Source: JAXGQD01 sp964574395 (lineage in GTDB: Bacteria; Bacillota; Clostridia; Saccharofermentanales; Fastidiosipilaceae). From it: a DNA stretch of 44,816 nucleotides. The notes under the pieces were generated by a model that searched no databases, was not told the DNA's origin, and saw nothing but the letters and a program-made list of their open reading frames with translations. A program made the translations under genes and the position numbers. Below are positions 34,040 to 43,000 of this stretch, piece by piece; the stretch's first letter is position 1; each line of letters starts with the position of its first letter. The stretch is taken from contig CAZNNL010000013.1 of the NCBI GenBank assembly GCA_964574395.1, positions 1 to 44,816 on the forward strand. The letters are read 5' to 3'.

Positions 34040-35485
34040 TTACGAATTGAATTCCGAGTCATCATTGTTCCACTCTATGCCGTAATCTGCTGTCAAAGCA
34101 TCCGCTTCTGCTGGACCATTGCTGCCTGGCTGGTAAATTGCCAGCGGCTTCCCTGCATTTTCCCAAAGCCTTATCAATTGGTCTATCCAACGCCAGCTAA
34201 ACTCAATTTGTGGCCACTGCGAGAACAAGTAGCGCTGTCCTTCGGCTGCAGCACGTATCAAGCGTTCGTAGGCTTCAGGTGTATTCTCATGCGCTCTGAC
34301 AAGGCAACTTTGGCAAAAATCCATCTGTACTTGCTCTACATTTGTAGTCAAGCCAGGCTCCTTTATGTTGAAACTCAGTTTCACGCCTTCATCAGGCTGA
34401 ATTTGAATGATGAGCTGGTTGGCCAAAGTGGACTCAGAGCTCGGTTTGAAGTGGATAACGACTTTGGTTCCGCGGTGAGAGAGCTTTTTGCCAGTACGAA
34501 TAAAAAATGGAACATCATGCCAACGTGGGTTATCGATGTGCACCACAATCGCCGCATACGTATCGGTTCGCGAATCAATATCCACATTTTTTTCGGAAGT
34601 GTAGCCATCATACTGCGCAAGAACGAGGGTTTCATCCAGGTCGCGTGCTTCGATAGGGCGAAGTGCTTGAAGCAGATTCTGTTGCGCAACGGTAACGGCA
34701 AAAGGGCTCTGCTTCTCAGGCTCCTCCATCGCAAGTATAGACATAATCTGAAAGAGATGGTTTTGAACCATGTCGCGTGTAGCGCCGACTAAATCATAGT
34801 ACTGACCGCGCGTTTCTACACCCACCGTCTCCATGGCTGAGATTTCAACGCTATGAATGAACTGGCGATTCCAGCAAGAACGAAAAATCATGTTTTCGAA
34901 ACGCAGGGTGCTGATATTTTGGATCATCTCTTTGCCAAGATAATGGTCAATATGATAAATCTGCTCCTCACCAAAAACGTCCGCGATTTCTTTGTGAAGC
35001 GCTTTCGCTTGAGCCAAATCTTCACCGAATGGCTTTTCGATAATGACCTTTACGTTTTCCTCCGGTGCCCAAGTATGCAGCTGCAAGCCTTTGGAAATTG
35101 CGGAAAATAGCGCTGGTGCAACAGCATAGTAAAACATCTTTTGTGTTTTAGGATAATGTTCATCTAGGTAAGCAAAGAGCTTCTCGTAGTCTGACTTTTC
35201 CGAAATCTGCATTTCCAGAAAATCGACAGTTTTAGAGAATTCTTGAAACTTTTCATCATCAAATTTTAAGCGCGCAAACTTTTCAACCCAAGGTTTTATC
35301 TCTGCATGGTAATCTGCGGCAGACCATGCTCTACGGCCTAAACTTAGTACTTGCATAGGCGCTTGTGAACCGTTTTGAAAAAACAAGTTATAGGCGGCTG
35401 GCAAAAGCTTCCGATTCGCCAAATCCCCCGTCCCGCCGAATATCACAAGCAATAAGTTTGTGTCAGTCTTACTATTATTTGTCAT
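34040..35485 (-). CDS. zwf: glucose-6-phosphate 1-dehydrogenase
   Basis: First enzyme of the oxidative pentose phosphate pathway; oxidises glucose 6-phosphate with NADP(+). 481 aa. The N-terminal nucleotide-binding motif LVIFGGTGDLANRKLLPA, the VIIEKPFGEDL region, and the active-site signature IDHYLGKEMIQNISTLRFEN with catalytic His are present, as is FIRTGKKLSHRGT. It lies 37 bases downstream of gnd, forming a gnd-zwf pair that generates NADPH and ribulose 5-phosphate. GAGGAA precedes the start. Confidence 0.96.
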   Translation of the reverse strand: MTNNSKTDTNLLLVIFGGTGDLANRKLLPAAYNLFFQNGSQAPMQVLSLGRRAWSAADYHAEIKPWVEKFARLKFDDEKFQEFSKTVDFLEMQISEKSDYEKLFAYLDEHYPKTQKMFYYAVAPALFSAISKGLQLHTWAPEENVKVIIEKPFGEDLAQAKALHKEIADVFGEEQIYHIDHYLGKEMIQNISTLRFENMIFRSCWNRQFIHSVEISAMETVGVETRGQYYDLVGATRDMVQNHLFQIMSILAMEEPEKQSPFAVTVAQQNLLQALRPIEARDLDETLVLAQYDGYTSEKNVDIDSRTDTYAAIVVHIDNPRWHDVPFFIRTGKKLSHRGTKVVIHFKPSSESTLANQLIIQIQPDEGVKLSFNIKEPGLTTNVEQVQMDFCQSCLVRAHENTPEAYERLIRAAAEGQRYLFSQWPQIEFSWRWIDQLIRLWENAGKPLAIYQPGSNGPAEADALTADYGIEWNNDDSEFNS

Positions 35486-35522
35486 TTACATTCCTCATTT
35501 GACTTGCATTGCACTGGGCTAA

Positions 35523-36926
35523 TTAGAGTTCCCATTCATGATGGAAAACACCCTCTTTATCCGTACGCTCAAACGTATGCGCACCAAAATAGTCACGTTG
35601 CGCCTGTATCAAGTTCGCACTTCCAACGGCATTGCGATAACTATCAAAATACGCAAGGGCGGCATTTAATGCGGGTGTCGGGAGACCAACTTGAGCCGAC
35701 AACACAACCATCTGACGCAAGGCTGGGATAGATGTGTTCATAATATTGGCAAAATATGGGTCAAGCATTAGATTCTTCAATTCTGGATTCATCCTAAATG
35801 CCTGCATCATAGGTTCTAGAAGGCTTGAGCGAATAATACACCCGGCACGAAAATTAGCAGCTATGATGTCATACTTTAAATTCCATCCGTACACTTCGTT
35901 CGCCGCTCTATACAAACTAAAACCTTGCGCGTAAGCTATGACTTTAGCGGCAAGTAGAGCTTTCTCAGTCGTTTCGGCCAAACTTTCTTTAGCGTCATAC
36001 TGGTACTGGGGTGCTTCAAATAAGTTATCTGCAATAATCCGTTCTTCTTTGAGCATGCTCATGACACGCGCATTCAAGCCAGCAGCTAATACGGACGCAT
36101 CAACACCCAAGTCGATAGCTTCCATGTTGGTCCATTTGCCAGTGCCTTTTTGATGGGCAACGTCGAGAATGAGGTCAACCAAGCTCTGGCCTGTTTCTGG
36201 ATCTTTGACGGCAAAAATATTGGCTGTTATCTCAATCAAGTAGCTAGCCAACATGCCTTTGTTCCACTCACCATAAAGTTTAGCCAGTTCATCGTTGCTA
36301 TAGCCAGCCACACGTTTTAGTATCAAATAAATTTCACTAATGAGTTGCATGTCTGCATATTCGATGCCATTATGCACCATCTTGACGTAGTGCCCCGCGC
36401 CACCGGTTCCAAGCCATGCAGAACAAGGCGTTCCGTCTTCTGCTCTAGCAGCTATGGCCTCTAGAAATGGCTGAAGTTCCATATAAGCTTCGTGTGTGCA
36501 ACCAGGCATCAAAGCAGGACCGAAACGAGCGCCAGTTTCACCACCGGATACGCCCAAGCCAACAAAGCGCAAACCTTGCGCGAGTAGTTCGTTAAAGCGT
36601 CGCTCTGAGTCTTTGAAAAAACTATTGCCACCGTCTATGACGATATCTTCTCTTTGCAAAATCGGCACAAGCTGAGCGATTACCGCATCGACCGGAGCAC
36701 CAGCTTTCACCATCAAAATTGTCTTTCTCGGTGTTTTTAAAGATGCGACAAATTCTTCTATCGTGCGATTGAAGATTAAGTTTTTATCAGGATTCTCGCT
36801 CATTACAGCCTCAGTCACTTCAGTACTGCGGTTGTACAAGGAAACTTTAAAGCCCCTAGACTCAAGGTTTAAAGCTAAGTTGCTGCCCATAACGGCCATG
36901 CCGATAACACCGATGTCTGCTTTCAT
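35523..36926 (-). CDS. gnd: 6-phosphogluconate dehydrogenase, decarboxylating
   Basis: Oxidises 6-phosphogluconate to ribulose 5-phosphate, CO2 and NADPH. 467 aa, the long (GndA) form. NADP-binding IGVIGMAVMGSNLALNLESRG; then GLGVSGGETGARFGPALMPGC; catalytic Lys/His region GGAGHYVKMVHNGIEYADMQLISE; later HQKGTGKWTNMEAIDLG; and C-terminal AQRDYFGAHTFERTDKEG. Ribosome binding site GAGGG lies seven bases before the ATG. First gene of gnd-zwf (and perhaps ectB). Its leader includes a structured stretch described separately. Confidence 0.97.
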   Translation of the reverse strand: MKADIGVIGMAVMGSNLALNLESRGFKVSLYNRSTEVTEAVMSENPDKNLIFNRTIEEFVASLKTPRKTILMVKAGAPVDAVIAQLVPILQREDIVIDGGNSFFKDSERRFNELLAQGLRFVGLGVSGGETGARFGPALMPGCTHEAYMELQPFLEAIAARAEDGTPCSAWLGTGGAGHYVKMVHNGIEYADMQLISEIYLILKRVAGYSNDELAKLYGEWNKGMLASYLIEITANIFAVKDPETGQSLVDLILDVAHQKGTGKWTNMEAIDLGVDASVLAAGLNARVMSMLKEERIIADNLFEAPQYQYDAKESLAETTEKALLAAKVIAYAQGFSLYRAANEVYGWNLKYDIIAANFRAGCIIRSSLLEPMMQAFRMNPELKNLMLDPYFANIMNTSIPALRQMVVLSAQVGLPTPALNAALAYFDSYRNAVGSANLIQAQRDYFGAHTFERTDKEGVFHHEWEL

Positions 36927-36959
36927 ATCTATGCCCTCTTTTGTATAAATAGTACATGT

Positions 36960-37015
36960 AAAGCCTTCAATGTTGGTCTTGATGGACCCTACATATAAAG
37001 GCTTTATACATTATA
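36960..37015 (-). promoter_or_regulatory. promoter -10 and hairpin leader of gnd
   Basis: On the minus strand a perfect TATAAT lies at 37015-37010; no convincing -35 was found at the right distance. Just downstream, AAAGCCTT (37005-36998) pairs with AAGGCTTT (36967-36960), enclosing a second 4-bp stem GGTC/GACC (36988-36975). The mRNA would begin at or within the outer stem. It could be a 5' stabilising hairpin, a regulatory leader, or a terminator of the giant gene upstream (but no T run follows). Confidence 0.4.
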
Positions 37016-37053
37016 CCCGTAAATGAGGGGCCAAAGACTGTTTCACATCAACT

Positions 37054-40000
37054 TTAACGACGTTTCCGCTTAAATTGAACTAAGAGCAGCCCAAGAACTA
37101 GAAGCAAGGCAGCTAACACGACTTGTCTAGAAGTAGATTCGCCGGTTCTTGGCACTGCGGTTTTCGAGGTTTCGTTCGGCTTGCTAGGCGTTCCTGTAGT
37201 CGTGGTAACTTCAGTACTTGTCGTTGTTGTTAAAGTTGTTTCCTCAGCATCTGTCGTTGTCTCTTCCGGCTCGCTTGGCTCAGTAGGCTTAGTGGTTTCA
37301 CTTGGCTTCGTGGGCTTCGAAGGCTCGGTCGTGGTTGTTTCACTTGGAGGTTCTTTTTCGTTTGTTATCACAAAACCAGTCTCAAACGAACCGCTATAAC
37401 TCACCTTATAGCCTTCAATAGCTTCCTCTAGGACGGTGTAAACAATAGCTAAACCTTCGGCATCATATTTCGGCAAATTGCTAAATACCGTTTTCCACTC
37501 ATTCACTACATTCAATACTACTGCTTCTACTTCATTACCATTATTGTCAACAGCAGTTTCACCATTTGCTTTCAGAGCGACAATCACTTGTTCAAGTGCA
37601 TCGCCAAGCCAACGTTTTTCCACAGGCACCTGCACAAGTCTAGGGTTGTTTATGACAAAATTAAAACTTGTTTGCTCCTGCGAAATATGCACTTCACGCA
37701 CGATATCCAATAATTGGAAGCCATCTGGAACAGCGGTTTCTTTGACAAGATAGTTGCCTAGCTTAAGATCGCGGAATTCTACTATACCCGAAGCGTTTGT
37801 TACTTTGCTTTGCAGCGGATTTTCAAAGGTGATGTCATCTGCGGAGAAAAGGCCAAAAGTAACGCCTGCCAGCACGCGTCTAGCATCCTCGTCATACTTG
37901 GAAATTATTACTCTGCCTTTGATTGGTTGGTTATTCTTGTAGCGCGTTACAGTGCCTGTAAAATTCGCTAATTGTGTTTCAAAAGCGAGGTTTATAGTAA
38001 TTGGTCTAGGATCAAGTCGATAATTAGCAGGTGGTATTATCTCCTCAAATGTGTAGCGGCCACTTTCTTTGAATAGTACTTCAGTGAAATCAAAGCGTCC
38101 CTGTGCATTAGACGTGAATTTTCCAAGAGACGTTTTAACAGCGCCATCCAGTTCAAATAGTTCAAATACGGCGCCTTCCAAGGCTTTATAGACATTGGCA
38201 AAACCACCGCCACTTACACGATACGCATGTCCCTCATGCTCATTCACAAAAGCTATTGCTTGGCCTAGAGGCACGTTTGTCAGTATTTCGTCCCCTTTGA
38301 TGATTTCGACATTAATCCGTTTGTTGCTGTACACACGATCGAACATACGAATAACTGCTGTTTCAGAAACTTCATAGTTTGGATTAGTCAGTATCTCATC
38401 CGTGGCACGATACGGAACTATAAACGTATACTCATTAAGTGAGCGGACATATCCATCAGGAGCAGCTAACTCCTTTAAAACATAACTACCAGCTTCAATA
38501 TCAGTGAACACTGCCTTAGCTTGCAAAGCGCCATTTACCGTAACTAGTTCACTGGTCGCCTCTGCTATCAGTTCATTATTTTTAAATAGGCCAAAGACTG
38601 CGCCAGCTAAGGCTTTACCGAACGCATCATTTTTTATTACTGTTACTTCACCACGCACGGGTTTTTCTCGATTTGGAAAGTTAAGCATATTTTGTCTGAA
38701 AGGTAGACCCGCCTTATCGACTATCTTCCCCAAACTATTGATTTTGAAGCGGTATTGACTAGCATTATACGCGTAGATTGTGCCATCTTTTTTCACTTCT
38801 GAAATGGTGTAGACCGTATCAATTTTCAATCCTTCGATGGCCACTCGACCGTTAACTGTAGGACCAGTGGTAATTGTTGAGTTATCACTTGTGTCAGTAA
38901 TTATGAAAGAATAACCATCTAGCTTTTTTAAGCCGAAATCAGTCAAATCACGTATTGAAGCATCAATGTCAAAATCACTGCCTACTGCAAGCTTGTTTAT
39001 TAAGACGCGTAGATTTTGGTTTACAATTTCCTTCCCGTTTTCTTTTAAGAATTTAACATCTGGTGCATCCTTAGTGATTGCGAACTCGATAGGCTCAATT
39101 GCAACAAAACCACTGTCGTTAGATGAACTAAGTTCTGTCAGTAGGTATCTACCCTCAAGCAGTCGTGTAATTGAAATCAAGCCATTTGTTCCAGTCAAGA
39201 AATTCTGATTGAACGTCTTATTCCATTCATCTAAGCCCGTAATATTGAAACGAATATAAGCCAAATGTTCGCCTCGTTCGTTAACTTTTTCTAAGCTGAA
39301 AGTACCATAGAATGGCTTTATGTTTAAGAAATTATCCTTACTAACGCGATCACTTAAAACAACGTCAAATGTCTCATTGGCTTTATCGTAGACCGCTTTG
39401 AATGCTTCATAATTGACGCTGAATGTTTTTGTGCTTAGCGTAAAACCTTGCGGCGCTTTCGTTTCTTTTATCGTATAGGTATTGAGAATCGGAAGGTCAA
39501 CAAACTTCACCTTACCATCAGCATCTGAAACAGCCTTGGCGACAAAGTTTCCTTCCTTATCGCGAAGCTCAAACTCCGCTCCTTGAAGCTGGTATTGTGT
39601 CGCTTCATCAATTACGACACTGTCCTGTGCCCATTTGGTAAACGTAATGCTTCCCAATGGAGCAGGAATCTCATTATAAACACGATTGGGTTCAAGGAAG
39701 CGTATGGCAAAATCGTCCTTACGAACAAACGTATTATATGCTCTTAAACCCGTCAGATTAAAGTCATTATCAACTGTGTTTGCAGGCGCAAGCATCGGTA
39801 CGATGACATCTAGCCGCATGCCAGGCTCAAGGACAACTCCTTCGGTAGCAGTAATACGGATACCCCGGGTGTTCGCAGCAGGACTACTTGACCAAGTCAA
39901 ACTAGCTATGTAAGCATCAGCAGAACGATTACCGCTAGCAGGATAAACAGGCGGTGTATTACTATTCCAATAGCTAACTGTATAACCATTGGGAACTATG

Positions 40001-43000
40001 ACATCACGATTCGTATCAAATGTGTTCATGAACTTCGATTCTCTTGGTGGGCGAACACCGGTACCAATATTAGCTTCTTGAATACTGACATCCCCCAAAT
40101 ATGGAAAGAAATCAACAATGTCAATTTTAGAACGTGGCTGATCAAGGTTGTTAATCAGCGAGAGACGATAGTCAAATGAACCTTCGGATTCCGTCTGAAT
40201 GCCAATTGGGGACCAGGCCAAATCACCAGTCTTTCTAATATATTTTCTGGCAAAAAGCTCCTTGACCTTCAATAAATTAAAGACCTTTTGATCTTGGATC
40301 CAGACACGACCATCTCCCCCTTCACCTGGAGGCGACAATTTATTCCCTACCTTGCGGACAGAGGGGTTCTCAAAGGTAAGAAATACTTGGTTAGTCACTT
40401 GTCCTTCTTCAGTTTCCGGATCAACTATCGTGTCGATTGTGGCAATGTTAAAGACACCTTCATTTAATGTTTTCGCTGTGAAAACTATGGCACGTTGACC
40501 GCTTCTACCGTAGTTTTCTACGATTCTGTAACTTGATTCCTCGCTTGCTTTAAACCCATCACTGAGCGTGATTTTTGTAACACTAAGTCCATTGGGTAAA
40601 AGATCAACCATCTCAAAGTCATGAAGTTTTTCTCTTATTACACTCATGCCTTCGAATTCGTCTGTGCTTCCCGAAACAAAGGGTCTAACCCGAAGGCTGT
40701 AGCTCCCTTCTTGTCCGGGGTAGACGTTCTCAGTGCTAGGATAGGTTTGTGTTTTGCCAACACCCATATCGACCGCATAGTCTCGTATTGTGACAAACGC
40801 CTGTTCATGCCACAAATAGTTCCCCGCGATTCCATCCCACGCTGTGGTGTATTCGCTAATGACTAAACCTCCCGAACCTATTAGTGGCTCAGTGCGCACA
40901 GACGCATCAACCATAGTGCCTTTCAGGTAGAGATTGCCCGACATAACAGCGTGATTATGGAAAACATTGTTTCCGGATAACGGGCTAGGCGTGTAATGGG
41001 TCTTGTCAGGTTCACGCAGCTTTGTCTCAACGACAAACTCTAGCGCAGAGAACACCTTATGAGATGCAGGTAAAATGATCTGAATATAATCTATGTTTTT
41101 TGCAATTCCCGCATCAAAAACGACATGATTACTTGTGTTCATTGTAGTTGTAACAGACTGTAAGATAGGGTCGCTAGAAGGCTGCATAATCGCGCCTACT
41201 TGACTGTAAGCAACAATCGTAACTGGTAAGTTACCTGTCGCCCCAGCACCTTGCGGGAAAGACAAACCGTAATAGTAGAGCCTATCATCTAAGGCATAAT
41301 CTGTGATTCGTAAATCAACTAAATCGGTAAGTGTGGCCATGGATGAGGTACGCAAGAAAAACGGGATGATTTTTTCCCTATCCGCTTGCACATCATAGAA
41401 ATAAGCCATTCCTCCGTTGTACCAAGGAGCTTTATTATCATCTTTATCAAAACGTGGATCACCTTCGTATTTAACAGGTTCGAACTTAAACGCATAAATG
41501 CTGATATCATCTTGGACAAACATGCTCTTTTCTTTGAGACCAATTTTGTCTGGAATAAGTTCTACTTGTACATTATTCATTACGTTATAGCCTGATTTTA
41601 AGCCAGGAAAGGTCAGGTAGAGCGGTTTGATAGAGGAACCTGGGAAAAGTGTTTTGGCAAAAATAGCATGTTGAGTGACCGTTTTGCCATCATTTGAAAG
41701 AATCCACCCCGGATTCAAATCGTAATCAAACACCGCGGTTCTTATTTCTTCATTGCCATTAGCGTCTAAAGCGATATAAGTAGGCAAAGTATCAGTGACA
41801 ATTGCCTCACTAACGTAACGCTCCAGATTATTGATGCCAAAGCTAAACTCAACTGGATAGGCGTTACTGACCGAGTAGTCATAGGTGTTATCGGCCAGTT
41901 TTGCGAGTGACATCTCACCTATCAAACGAGGACCATTGGTAGCGGAATTGGAGTACCCGTAGTCGTAGTCAGGAATATTGAGCGGACTACGTTTAGTCAT
42001 CATGGGCTTGTTGTAATAGCCTTCAAGATAGATAGGTTCGGCTACAGAATAAACCGTATCCCCTGCCGCAAACAATGCGTTAATCTCCATTTGGTAATTG
42101 TCAGGCGTGACATACTTCTTAAAGCGCCACTCAATAGGAATTTCTAAATTGTAGCTGCCCGCAATTGGGTTGAGTAGAACTTCAATTACTCCATTATTGA
42201 CTTTAAAGGACTTTATACTAGTAGAAGTCGGAATTTTTATGCTGCTAGGTTCAATGAAGGCGGGATCGTAATAGATGTTGATTTTGCCATTATTAATAGC
42301 CGCATTAAAGCCTGTCAGATCAGCATATACTCTCGTGATCATCTTGTCGCCAATGTAATAGCGCGTCTTTGGGAGTGTTGTGTTTCGATCAATTTCATTT
42401 AATTGGTATATTTCAACACCATTTGTGTGCATACCTTCCAAAGCCAGCTTTTCATATACGAAAAACTCCTCGTTAGGCTTGCGGTTATCAGGTACTGTGA
42501 TGCTAAGTTTATTTTCTTTGTAATTGAATATATTAATGGCAGGATAAGTTTTCTCGGCAAAAATATACTCAGTAATGCTTTCCGCCAGAGGATTTCCAGC
42601 CTCATCCACATAATGAATAGTAACTTTCGTCGGATTCACGATATGCTGACGCACATTATTAATAAATCCATCCTGCAAATTATTGGGATTCTCACCCCCA
42701 GGAAAAAACACCATGACTTCTCTATTAAGTCCATTATACGTGCGGTTAAGTTCAAAAGTGTTGTTAGGTAAATTCGTTAAACTGAGCGGTAGATATGCTT
42801 CAACCAAGCGATTATATCGAAAAGCTTGCGTCCCTAAAGTTTCTATCATGGGCAGATCAATACTGGTCAAACGGTTAGTATTAAAAGCCGTATTTCCAAG
42901 CGTTTTCACCTGCGGCAGACTCAAGCTGTTGATAATATTATCAGCAAAAGCACTCACTCCAATGCTTTCCACCACAGGAAGATCCACCGTTTTTAGTAAT

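Noticed and set aside
33932..34792. 286-aa open frame on the plus strand
   Set aside because: It lies opposite zwf, which is a clear full-length enzyme gene; the plus-strand product shows no domain and no ribosome binding site.
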